A DNA stretch of 64,000 bases. Origin: Spirochaetota bacterium. GTDB taxonomy: Bacteria > Spirochaetota > Spirochaetia > Treponematales > Treponemataceae. Below the pieces are notes generated by a model. The model was not told the DNA's origin, searched no databases, and was given only the letters and a program-made list of their open reading frames with translations. Both the position numbers and the translations under genes were made by a program. Location: NCBI GenBank assembly GCA_023398165.1, contig JAEWSQ010000003.1:62001-126000 (forward strand), read 5' to 3'. Positions 34,073 to 42,782 of this stretch are shown in pieces. The first letter of the stretch is position 1. Each line of letters opens with the position of its first letter.

Positions 34073-36165
34073 CGCTGCTCTTTAAAAATAGAACCCCGGA
34101 TACGCTTTACAGAACTGGCTTTTGCCACAGACATATCTACAACGGTGTAGTCGGGTTCTTTTCGTATTTTCACGACCGCATCATTTTGCTGTTTATCGAG
34201 TGAAAGAGGCTGTCCGATAATTATCTTTTTGCCGCTTCCTTTTTCGTCATAATAAAATTCAATCATTGAACCGGTTGCAATTGCGTATTCTATTACGTGA
34301 ATCTTCCCGAGAAAATCCATTCCGCTCGCTTCAATTTTTTCCATCCTGATCGAGTCGCATCTAAGCTGAACGGGATTGAGTATTATTTTTCTTTGAATAC
34401 GCGAGCGCAGTCCTTCTTTCTGGTCAGGGGTACACGATAAATTATCAACCTGCTCCCTTAGTGCTGCAATAATGGACTGCTTCTCTCCTGAAGGCGGCAC
34501 AGCAGCAGAATTTTTAGAAACAGAATTCTCATAATCATGGGGTTTTAAATCCGCGAAGGGAAGAGGGGCAGAATTCTGTCTTAGAGTTTTAATTCCTCCA
34601 ATGAAATCGAGACCGCTTCTGGAAATAACATCATTAGCCTCTTCATCACCTGCAAAATCCATTAAGTATACGCCCTCAGTAAGAATGTATTTTATATACG
34701 GAGCAATTTCTGGATTTTTTTCAACCTGTACCTGCTTATCTGCTGTTACCTGCAGAACATAGCCGCGGTACAAGGAGGCGGAGGTAAAACTTTTGTACCA
34801 CTCTTCAATTGAAATGTGAAGGTTTTTTGAAACCGGATGGGAGGAAGCATTTTCAAGATCGGTGAAGAGTGTTTGCGGCGAACAGCCGCTGTCAAAGCAC
34901 CTCATGCATGACTGCCGCGAGATCTCGAGCTGCAGGATTGTGTCGCATCTTTTAAGCGTCATACAGTACACCAGTGAAAGGAGCTGTTTTAAGCCCATTC
35001 CCGGCAGTATTGTTACAGAAAAACCTGCATCGATGCTGAGGGTTTGTACGCGGTCAACAATTTTTTGCCGCTCAATCGAGGAATAAAGAGGTTCGTCTTC
35101 ATCATCGAGACCCTGTTCCTGTATCAGTCCGAAATAGACTGCATCATCAATGAGATCTATGCTGCTCGATTCCTCTATTTTATGTTCGTTTGTCTGAGCC
35201 TGCTGTAAAATTGATGTAAAGCGTCCGTGTTTTCTTGTTTCCGCTCCATTCAGGTTTTTTTCCTGCAGTAAAAATGCGCCCCGTGTAAGTGTCTTTTTAA
35301 TATACAGTTTGCCGCGTATATGAACAGTAATATCTAAAAGGAGCTGAGCTTGTCTTTGAAGAATGTCCCGGGGGAGGTGACTCTTCGCTGAAGCTGTTAT
35401 GTAGGCGTACTGAGTCTCTTCATCAAGTTCCGCAAACTGCCTCCATTTGGCGTAGTCGCATAGTAGAGAGCCTTCTTCCTGCTTAAAGAGTGAAAGGTTC
35501 CGCAATGCGAGAAGTAATCTTTGCAGAAAATCAGTATTACTAATTTCGGGGAAAATTTCATATAGAGAAGTTTCTACTTTCTTTTTAAAACTGCCGTCTG
35601 CCTTGCATAAGCCGGGTTCTGAATTAACAAGGGTAAATAGAGACGCGAGAAGCTGTGCTGAAAGCTGCTGCTTAGGCTGCTTGCTGCGCGGAGGAGTGTC
35701 CAGTATGCCTTCGGGCAGAAGGAGAGACTGCTGAATATAGGGTTCCAGTGTTTCTTCAAGGAGAGGATTTACCGCAAATACATTTTTACCGCTTAAGGGA
35801 TCAATGTAACGGTACAGAAGAAGCCGTTCCTCAAGATTCATAACATGCTCATATAATTCTGCAAATGTGAATGTGCCTGTAAAAAAGGCAATAAGTTTTT
35901 CCTGACTTGCGCAGGGGATCGTCCGTATTGCGCTCAGTACAAGGCAGTCATTTTCAGAAAGAAGCTGGATTATAATTTTTTTATTCTCATCGCGCCGTAT
36001 GAATGCGCTTAACTCCTCTATTAGTTTCTGTTTATTATAAGGGGTTTTTACTTCACCAAGGTACATTCTCATCAGTTCAAAAAAGTGATGATCCTGCAGA
36101 GTAGACAGGCTTTCTCTCCACTGAAGAATTCGCTCTGCCTGGGGATTCATAGTTTTTCCCGTCAT
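34069..36165 (-). CDS. Helicase-associated protein with XPB/Ssl2-like N-terminal domain
   Basis: 698 residues from the ATG at 36165, preceded by GGAGAGG at 6 nt; a GTG further upstream lies inside that site. It carries no helicase motifs. It resembles the helicase_C_3/XPB-Ssl2 N-terminal-domain proteins encoded beside bacterial XPB: VNPLLEETLEPYIQQSLLLP, the YSSIERQKIVDRVQTLS region, a helical middle and a beta-rich C-terminal domain (MIEFYYDEKGSGKKIIIGQPLSL) resembling WYL-like folds. It overlaps XPB upstream and the xylanase downstream, both by 4 nt. It probably assists the helicase in DNA repair, as paired genes suggest. Confidence 0.8.
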   Translation of the reverse strand: MTGKTMNPQAERILQWRESLSTLQDHHFFELMRMYLGEVKTPYNKQKLIEELSAFIRRDENKKIIIQLLSENDCLVLSAIRTIPCASQEKLIAFFTGTFTFAELYEHVMNLEERLLLYRYIDPLSGKNVFAVNPLLEETLEPYIQQSLLLPEGILDTPPRSKQPKQQLSAQLLASLFTLVNSEPGLCKADGSFKKKVETSLYEIFPEISNTDFLQRLLLALRNLSLFKQEEGSLLCDYAKWRQFAELDEETQYAYITASAKSHLPRDILQRQAQLLLDITVHIRGKLYIKKTLTRGAFLLQEKNLNGAETRKHGRFTSILQQAQTNEHKIEESSSIDLIDDAVYFGLIQEQGLDDEDEPLYSSIERQKIVDRVQTLSIDAGFSVTILPGMGLKQLLSLVYCMTLKRCDTILQLEISRQSCMRCFDSGCSPQTLFTDLENASSHPVSKNLHISIEEWYKSFTSASLYRGYVLQVTADKQVQVEKNPEIAPYIKYILTEGVYLMDFAGDEEANDVISRSGLDFIGGIKTLRQNSAPLPFADLKPHDYENSVSKNSAAVPPSGEKQSIIAALREQVDNLSCTPDQKEGLRSRIQRKIILNPVQLRCDSIRMEKIEASGMDFLGKIHVIEYAIATGSMIEFYYDEKGSGKKIIIGQPLSLDKQQNDAVVKIRKEPDYTVVDMSVAKASSVKRIRGSIFKEQR

Positions 36166-37928
36166 AGCACACCTCTCCACAGCGGCAGTAAGTCTTCGAT
36201 TTCGCTTACATCGCGGATAAGCCTGTAGGCGTATCCCTGTTCCGCTAGAAATTTCTGTCTGTTTGCACCGAATTCCTCTTCAACCGTATCTCTTGTTATA
36301 AGAGTGAAAAACCGTGAAACCCTCTCTTTGGGCCTTAGAATTCTTCCAAGCCGTTGAGCTTCCTCCTGACGGCTGCCGAAGGTTCCCGAAATTTGTATGG
36401 CCATGGAAGCATCCGGGAGATCTATTGCAAAGTTTGCAACTTTTGAAACGACAAGTATGTTAATCTTTCCGGATCTAAAATCTGCGTAAAGGACATCGCG
36501 CTCCGGATTCGAAGTTTTACCGGTAATAATAGGTGCATCAAGCAGTTTGGCAACTTCGTGCAATTGATTAAGGTATTGGCCAATAATGAGTATTTTGTCT
36601 TCGGGAAAATGCTTAACGAGTTTTTGAATTACGGGAATTTTTGCCGGGTTTTCACTTGCAATACGGTGTTTTGTACGCGTGTCAGATACTGCATAATCGA
36701 TTTCCCTCTTGTCATCAAGGTCTATACGTATTTCCACGCATTCGGCTGTCGCTATCCAGCCGGAAGTTTCGAGCTCTTTCCAGGGAACGTCATAGCGTTT
36801 AGGCCCGACCAGGCTGAAAACATACCCTTCGCAGCCGTCTTCACGGACGAGGGTTGCCGTAAGTCCGACGCGCCGCACTGCCTGAAGTTCAGCAGTGACG
36901 CGGAAAACGGGAGCCGGCAGAAGGTGTACTTCATCGTAAATTATTAATCCCCATGCTCTTTCTCTAAAAAGCTGAAAGTGGGGGTACGGACCCTCTTTTT
37001 CGGGTCTCCATGTTAAAACCTGATACGTTGCTACAGTAACAGGAGCGATAGCCTTATGCTCCCCCGTATATTCCGCTATCTGCTCTTTTGTCAGGTTTGT
37101 TTTATCAATAAGCTCATCCATCCACTGGTGTACAGCCGATATGTTTGTTGTAAGAATGAGCGTATTTGTTTTTAAAAGGGACATGATTGTCATGCCGACA
37201 ATTGTTTTACCCGAACCGCAGGGCAGCACAATAGTACCGAAGCCTGTTCCGGGACCCCTGTCTCCGACGAGCGCCTGAGCAGCATGAATCTGATAATCGC
37301 GTATATTCAGAGGTTTATTCTGAAGGGTCTGTTCTCTTAGAGCAACCTCAAGCGGCTCCCCGTCCCGTAAAGGAGCTTCGTCCTTGACGGGCCAACCGAG
37401 CTTTAATAGTTCCTGCTTCACCGTTCCTCGGTCGGTAAGTTTAAGGGAAAAGACCCATGCGGATTCTTCAATGCCTTTAACTGAATGTTTACCCTCTTCG
37501 GGTTCAAGATATTTTTTCATAAGCCGGTTGGCTTCAATTTCACGGTACACAGAGGCCGTTTTTGTGACGAGGTACAGAATCTCCTCTTCTCCGTCTTCCG
37601 GAACCCGGGAATTTATTCCGTTTGCGGGAATGAGACGCAGTTTCCCGAACCGTCCGGCTGTTTCTCTGATCCACATTATGACAGACTGGGGAACAATAAA
37701 ACGGGAATATTCAAGCAGTGTTTTTTCAACATCATCGGGGGTGAACCCGGCACTCGCGGCATTCCACAGAGAGAGAGCTGAAAGTCTGTAGGTATGGAGA
37801 TGCTCCGGAGAGCGTTCAAGTTCTGCAAAAGGTATAAGGGCATTACGGCATTCCATAGCACGCGGTGCATGGACATCAAGGAGGATGGTTCGGTCGCTTT
37901 GAACAATCAACGGGTTATCATTTTGCAT
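36162..37928 (-). CDS. Bacterial XPB (ERCC3-like) DNA repair helicase
   Basis: 588 residues, typical of bacterial XPB. An N-terminal damage-recognition-like domain (about 1-200) is followed by superfamily 2 helicase motifs: Walker A LPCGSGKT (235-242), DEVH box (332-335), motif III TAT (357-359), and motifs V-VI in VVSKVANFAIDLPDASMAI and QEEAQRLGRILRPK. It unwinds DNA 3' to 5' in repair; bacterial forms occur in actinobacteria and spirochaetes. It is the first gene of a coupled set with the helicase-associated protein and a GH10 xylanase. Confidence 0.93.
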   Translation of the reverse strand: MQNDNPLIVQSDRTILLDVHAPRAMECRNALIPFAELERSPEHLHTYRLSALSLWNAASAGFTPDDVEKTLLEYSRFIVPQSVIMWIRETAGRFGKLRLIPANGINSRVPEDGEEEILYLVTKTASVYREIEANRLMKKYLEPEEGKHSVKGIEESAWVFSLKLTDRGTVKQELLKLGWPVKDEAPLRDGEPLEVALREQTLQNKPLNIRDYQIHAAQALVGDRGPGTGFGTIVLPCGSGKTIVGMTIMSLLKTNTLILTTNISAVHQWMDELIDKTNLTKEQIAEYTGEHKAIAPVTVATYQVLTWRPEKEGPYPHFQLFRERAWGLIIYDEVHLLPAPVFRVTAELQAVRRVGLTATLVREDGCEGYVFSLVGPKRYDVPWKELETSGWIATAECVEIRIDLDDKREIDYAVSDTRTKHRIASENPAKIPVIQKLVKHFPEDKILIIGQYLNQLHEVAKLLDAPIITGKTSNPERDVLYADFRSGKINILVVSKVANFAIDLPDASMAIQISGTFGSRQEEAQRLGRILRPKERVSRFFTLITRDTVEEEFGANRQKFLAEQGYAYRLIRDVSEIEDLLPLWRGVL

Positions 37929-37976
37929 AACTTGTAATTTTACTCGAAGGGGAAAGAAACATCAAGACAAAAAATG

Positions 37977-38690
37977 TCATAAACGTTTGAAAAAATTGAA
38001 AGCCCCTTCGTCTTTTCCCGACACGGAAATCCATTTGACTGCGTCTTTTGTGCTCTTTTTTGTATTTTTATCCGCATCGGAAGCCAGTTTCCTGCAGACA
38101 AAATCTGCAGTATCTCTGTCGCTCTCATCTTCCGCCCTTATGAGAAGTATTTTATCATTCAGGGAGGCCGCATACACAGAAGCAAAATTTTCTGCAAAAG
38201 ATTCAAAAGCGGCCTCCGCAGAAGCGAGCATCGCAGCGGAAATATCAGTATGTACGTTTACCGGAGTATTTTTTTTGCCTGATTCACAACGCAGCGCTGA
38301 TGCTCTCAGTAAAAAAGCCATCTTCCCGTGTTTTTTTATAATAAAGCGGTCAATAAGCGCCTTTGCTAAAAGCTGATACGAGAGAATTAGATCATTAACA
38401 ATTATTTGGGCACTGCTTTTTTGACTGTCTGCATACACCTTGGAAAAATGAGGCGCGTCAAAAATAAGACAGGCTGCATCGATTCCTGCGGTACTATTTT
38501 CCGCCTGAATAACAAGGGAATGCGAGGAAACAACTGAGCCTCTGTTCCATGAAAGAATCTGCGGGTTGCCGTTATCATTTTCATCAGAGGGGCAGGTGAT
38601 AAGGGCGGTAAGGCCTGTATCAGAAGCAGATGAGAGGTACTGTTCACCTGAAGGGAAATCTTTGCCTGCAAATAAAACATTTTTTATCAT
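37977..38690 (-). CDS. Hypothetical protein, possibly dehydrogenase-like
   Basis: About 237 residues from the ATG at 38690. Earlier in-frame ATGs would run into the divergent symporter gene and give a low-complexity N-terminus, so they are rejected. It opens with MIKNVLFAGKDFPSGEQYL. A run such as AACLIFDAPHFSKVYAD and a long helix after it recall the middle of short-chain dehydrogenases, but the glycine-rich nucleotide motif and YxxxK are not convincing. It lies upstream of XPB on the same strand, 48 nt away. The function is unknown. Confidence 0.55.
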   Translation of the reverse strand: MIKNVLFAGKDFPSGEQYLSSASDTGLTALITCPSDENDNGNPQILSWNRGSVVSSHSLVIQAENSTAGIDAACLIFDAPHFSKVYADSQKSSAQIIVNDLILSYQLLAKALIDRFIIKKHGKMAFLLRASALRCESGKKNTPVNVHTDISAAMLASAEAAFESFAENFASVYAASLNDKILLIRAEDESDRDTADFVCRKLASDADKNTKKSTKDAVKWISVSGKDEGAFNFFKRL

Positions 38691-38769
38691 AAAAGCAAGT
38701 ATAACACGGAAATAGTGTTTTTTCAATGAGACAGTTGACTGCAGGTGAGTCTTTAGGTATCCTGTTGCT

Positions 38770-39999
38770 ATGAAAATATGGTTAAAATATGTACTGGGCT
38801 GCCTTCTTGGAATACTGGCCTCCATAGTACTGCCGGTTGAATCCGCCGCTGTACAAAAAGTTCTTTCTTTTTTAACAGAGTTCACTATCCGCTTCGGACG
38901 GTATACGTTAATTCCGCTGCTTTTTTTCAGCATGCTTGTGGCTGTGTATAACCTTCGTGATTCAAATCTTCTATTAAAAACGGCGTTTCAGACTGTTTTT
39001 ATGGTTGTTATGTCTTCATTAATTCTGGTAGTCTTCGCACTGATATCGGCAGTACTCGTAAAACTTCCCCGTATACCAATATCTGTGGAAAAGGTAAGCG
39101 AAACGGTCAGTCTCGATATTCCCTCTCGTCTGCTTCAGCTTTTCCCCTTTGCAGGTTTTAATTCGCTTATTGACGGTGCATATCTGTTGCCCCTGTTTGT
39201 TCTTGCAGGTTTCGCAGGCGCCGGCTGTGCTTCGGATAAAACATCGGCAAAACCTGCGTTAACCCTTTTTGATTCGCTTTCAAAGGTTTCGTATGCGGTT
39301 ATGAGCTTTTTTATTGACATGCTGGCTATCGGTTTAATTGCAGTTTCATGCAGCTGGTTTATTCAGTTCAAAGACATTCTTTTATCAGGTGTTTTTACAC
39401 CGTTAATAATTCTCCTTTGTGCCGATCTGATCCTTATCATCATGCTGATATATCCGCTTATCATGAGATTTGTATTTAAAGAAATGCATCCGTACCGCGT
39501 TATGTATGCAGGTATTTCTTCTATTGTAACGGCATTTTTCTCAGGCGATACAAACCTTGTTCTTCCCATCAGCATACGTCATGCGAAGGAAAGCTTGGGT
39601 GTAAAACGGAGACTTAATGCAGTAACACTTCCCGTGTTTTCAACCTTTGCCCGCGGCGGCTCCGCTTTGGTTACTGCAATATCATTTATAATAATTTTAC
39701 GTTCCTATTCGAGCCTCGGGGTATCGTTCAGCGACGTACTATGGATCGGTCTCATATCATTTTTGCTGTCATTTTTCCTGGGAGCTTTCCCTGCAGGCGG
39801 AACATATATTTCACTCACCGTGCTTTGCACCCTCTACGGCCGCGGATTTGATGCAGGCTACCTTTTATTAAAACCCATGGCTGTCATTCTCGGTTCCTTT
39901 GCCGCAGCAATCGATGCTGCAACCTCTATGGCAGGCTCCTATGTAATAGCTTCTAAAATGAAGATGACCGAACACAGGGAGTTAAAGAAGTTTATATAA
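38770..39999 (+). CDS. SDF-family dicarboxylate/amino-acid:cation symporter
   Basis: 409 residues with the multi-helix GltP/DctA layout. Landmarks are the early FTIRFGRYTLIPLLFFSMLVAVYNL, a serine-rich hairpin near AFFSGDTNLVLPIS, PVFSTFARGGSAL, and the last hairpin and helix AFPAGGTYISLTVL then AAAIDAATSMAGSYV. Signature residues are less strict than in GltP, so the substrate (glutamate, aspartate, dicarboxylate or neutral amino acid) is uncertain. It is divergent from the hypothetical gene at 38690 and ends in a strong terminator. Confidence 0.85.
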   Translation: MKIWLKYVLGCLLGILASIVLPVESAAVQKVLSFLTEFTIRFGRYTLIPLLFFSMLVAVYNLRDSNLLLKTAFQTVFMVVMSSLILVVFALISAVLVKLPRIPISVEKVSETVSLDIPSRLLQLFPFAGFNSLIDGAYLLPLFVLAGFAGAGCASDKTSAKPALTLFDSLSKVSYAVMSFFIDMLAIGLIAVSCSWFIQFKDILLSGVFTPLIILLCADLILIIMLIYPLIMRFVFKEMHPYRVMYAGISSIVTAFFSGDTNLVLPISIRHAKESLGVKRRLNAVTLPVFSTFARGGSALVTAISFIIILRSYSSLGVSFSDVLWIGLISFLLSFFLGAFPAGGTYISLTVLCTLYGRGFDAGYLLLKPMAVILGSFAAAIDAATSMAGSYVIASKMKMTEHRELKKFI

Positions 40000-40035
40000 G
40001 TTTTTTTTCAGTATAAAATGCTCCATAAAACAAAA

Positions 40036-40071
40036 AAGCCTTAGAACTGCTGCTGGTTCCAAGGCTTCTTT
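40036..40071. terminator. Terminator hairpin downstream of the symporter
   Basis: AAGCCTTAGAAC (40036-40047) pairs with GTTCCAAGGCTT (40056-40067) with one mismatch. T-rich and A-rich flanks on opposite sides mean it could serve both the symporter and the convergent tex gene. Confidence 0.75.
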
Positions 40072-40110
40072 TATGTATGCTTAGTATGCCGGCCGCTTTG
40101 GCGTCCTTAC

Positions 40111-40134
40111 CGAGTTTCGCTTGCGCAAAACTCG
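40111..40134. repeat. Imperfect palindrome near the tex 3' end
   Basis: CGAGTTT ... AAACTCG with inner GC pairs, 24 bp, just after a GCCGGCCG motif (40088-40095). It could be a second terminator stem for tex or a copy of a small dispersed repeat; compare the hairpin at 60445-60477. Confidence 0.4.
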
Positions 40135-40142
40135 CGCCATTT

Positions 40143-42557
40143 TTATTTCTTTTTGTTTAAAAGCGCTGCGAACGGATTGTATGACATACCATCATCGCTT
40201 CCGCGGTCGTTTCCGGAACTGTAGGAGCGGTTGTCGCGGCGGTTACCGTATTGGTTAGGCCTCGAATCGTCCCGTTCCTTTACCGCTGTCGCAGTTCCCG
40301 TTCCTGAACCTCCAGCCTTTGCAACACGTACTACACGCTTCACAGCCTGAGCGTCTGCCGAAGATGCGGGTTTTATTGAGCCCGAACCCCCGATTCTGGA
40401 TGCTGCATCGCTTTTAAGAGAGAGCGAAATACGGCGGCGGTCAATGTCGAGTCCAATAATCGTGCATTCCTTAATGTCCCCGACTTTTATTACATCCATA
40501 GGATCATCGACATAGCTGTCGCTCAGTTCCGATATATGCAAGAGGGCGGTTTCTTTAATTCCTAAATCTACAAAAGCGCCGAAATCCACAACGTTCTTTA
40601 TTTTTCCGGTAACCTTCATGCCTTCTTTCAAGTCTTCAAAGGTGACAACTCCCTTCTGCATGATGGGCTTCGGGTAGCCTTCGCGCGGGTCCCGGTTTGG
40701 CTTTTTAAGTTCCTCAATAATGTCGGTTATGGTGGTGTCGCCGAGGGCGAAACGTTCTTTCAAGTCTTTCTTGAGCTGCGTTGTTACATCGCTCGAAGAT
40801 TTAACAAGGGGAAGAATTTCGCGCGCAGCCTTGTAGTTTTCCGGGTGAACCCAGGTATTGTCCAGGGGATCGGCGCTTTCGGGTATTTTCAAAAATCCTG
40901 CGCACTGCTCAAACGTCTTTGCGCCCATGCCGCCCACTTTTAAAAGGTCATCGCGGCTCGTGATCTTGCCATTGGCGTCGCGGTAGGCAACAATCTTTTT
41001 TGCAAGAGAGGTGTTGATGCCTGAAACATATTTTAAAAGAGAGAAGGAGGCGGTATTAAGATTTACGCCGACCTGATTCACAACCGAGCCTACAACCTCA
41101 TCGAGCATTTCAGAAAGCTTTTTCTGGTTTACGTCATGCTGATACAGTCCTACACCGATAGATTTGGGATCTATTTTTACAAGCTCTGCAAGAGGATCCT
41201 GAAGTCTTCTTCCAATTGATATAGCACCGCGGATAGTGAGGTCGAGCTCCGGGAATTCCTCGCGTGCGGTGTCGCTTGCAGAATATACAGAAGCTCCGTC
41301 TTCGTCGACAACGGTGTAGAGAACATCGGGAAAGTTTTCACTTATTACCTTTGCAACAATTTCCTGAACCTCGCGGCTTCCGGTTCCGTTACCGACAGCA
41401 ACAAGCTGTACACTGTACTGTGTAATAGCCTTGCGGATATCGGCAGCAGCTTTTTCCGGCCCTGTTACCTGATTTACCACAAAGTAGCCCAGGTATTTCC
41501 CGGTTTCATCGAGGGCGGCGCACTTGGTGCCGGTTCTAATACCGGGGTCAATACCCAAAACCCTTGTACCTTTAATAGGCTGCTGCATGAGAAGGTTTTT
41601 TAAGTTTTCGCTGAAAACACCGATGCCGTGAGTGTCGGCATTGTCGCCGAGATCGGAGCGGATTTCGCGCACAACAGCCGGAGAAAGCAGTCGCACCAGA
41701 CCGTCTTCGATTGCCTCATTGTGGTATTTGTTATAGGTAATATATTTATGTTTTAAAACATCAACGGCGCCGTCAACATCGACATCGATCGCAACTTCAA
41801 GAACACCTTCGCGTTCTCCGCGGTTAACCGCAAGAACACGGTGAGCCTTAATCTCGTTAAGAGGTTCGCTGTAATCCCAGTACATCTGATACACCGACGT
41901 CTTTGCTTTATCAGCGTCCCCGACACCCTTTACCTTAATAAGACCGGTTCTCATGTAGAACCCGCGGATATCGGAGCGGTTGGAAGAATCCTGAGAAACG
42001 CGTTCAGCTAAAATATCTTTGGCACCTTCGAGGGCAGCCTCGACAGTGGGAACTTTGAGCTCCTCGGTATCAGACTCGGTAACGATAAATTCTTTTGCCT
42101 TTGCTTCGATTGAAGGCGTGTCGAGTTCTGTCATAGCATCTGCAAGCGGTTCCAAACCGCGCTCCTGGGCAAGCATGCCTCTAGTCTTCTTCTTTTTCTT
42201 AAAGGGAGCCCACAAGTCTTCGAGCTCGGTGAGAGTTTTCGCAGTCATAACCGAGCCGTAGAAATGCTCGGTGAGTTTCCCCTGTGCAAAAACACCTTTA
42301 ATGATTTCTATACGGCGTGTTTCAAGATTTGAATAGCTTTTAAACAAATGGTCGCAGTCGCGGACCTGAACTTCGTCCAAAGAACCATGCTGTTCTTTTC
42401 TGTAGCGGGAAATGAAGGGAATGGTGCATCCTTCATTAATAAGGGATATAACGGCGCTTACCTGAGGCATTCTGATGGTAAGTTCGTCGGCAATACGTTT
42501 CATAACTGCAACTTCATTAACTGTAAGTGCATCAATTGATTCTTGTGTAAATTCCAT
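40143..42557 (-). CDS. tex: Tex family transcription accessory/RNA-binding protein
   Basis: 804 residues. Domain order is as in Tex: an N-terminal helical region with ISLINEGCTIPFISRYRKE (about residues 41-58) and LEDLWAPFKKKKKTRG; the YqgF-like RNase H fold with GIDPGIRTGTKCAALDETGKYLGY (about 340-365) and VAVGNGTGSRE; the helix-hairpin-helix region with SLLKYVSGINTSLAKKIVAYR; and an S1 domain with MKVTGKIKNVVDFGAFVDLGIKETALLHISEL (about 645-680). The ~75-residue C-terminal tail is low-complexity, rich in Gly, Ser, Asp and Asn, as in some spirochaete and Firmicute versions. It binds RNA and affects transcription. It is probably monocistronic. Confidence 0.95.
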   Translation of the reverse strand: MEFTQESIDALTVNEVAVMKRIADELTIRMPQVSAVISLINEGCTIPFISRYRKEQHGSLDEVQVRDCDHLFKSYSNLETRRIEIIKGVFAQGKLTEHFYGSVMTAKTLTELEDLWAPFKKKKKTRGMLAQERGLEPLADAMTELDTPSIEAKAKEFIVTESDTEELKVPTVEAALEGAKDILAERVSQDSSNRSDIRGFYMRTGLIKVKGVGDADKAKTSVYQMYWDYSEPLNEIKAHRVLAVNRGEREGVLEVAIDVDVDGAVDVLKHKYITYNKYHNEAIEDGLVRLLSPAVVREIRSDLGDNADTHGIGVFSENLKNLLMQQPIKGTRVLGIDPGIRTGTKCAALDETGKYLGYFVVNQVTGPEKAAADIRKAITQYSVQLVAVGNGTGSREVQEIVAKVISENFPDVLYTVVDEDGASVYSASDTAREEFPELDLTIRGAISIGRRLQDPLAELVKIDPKSIGVGLYQHDVNQKKLSEMLDEVVGSVVNQVGVNLNTASFSLLKYVSGINTSLAKKIVAYRDANGKITSRDDLLKVGGMGAKTFEQCAGFLKIPESADPLDNTWVHPENYKAAREILPLVKSSSDVTTQLKKDLKERFALGDTTITDIIEELKKPNRDPREGYPKPIMQKGVVTFEDLKEGMKVTGKIKNVVDFGAFVDLGIKETALLHISELSDSYVDDPMDVIKVGDIKECTIIGLDIDRRRISLSLKSDAASRIGGSGSIKPASSADAQAVKRVVRVAKAGGSGTGTATAVKERDDSRPNQYGNRRDNRSYSSGNDRGSDDGMSYNPFAALLNKKK

Positions 42558-42782
42558 AGGCAGTCATTTTACGCAAAAAAACCGATAAAAACAAGGACTT
42601 TAAGACTGATAATAGTCGAGAAAATAATGGAATAAAAATTGTAGGGCTGATTGGATTCATATAATCATTGATTATTTTTATGACTTAAACTACTATTTCA
42701 ATTGCTCATCTATTAATAGTAATAATAAATAATCGAACGAAAACTGTTTAGGTATAGTAATACATTGTGTAGAGGTATTGTA

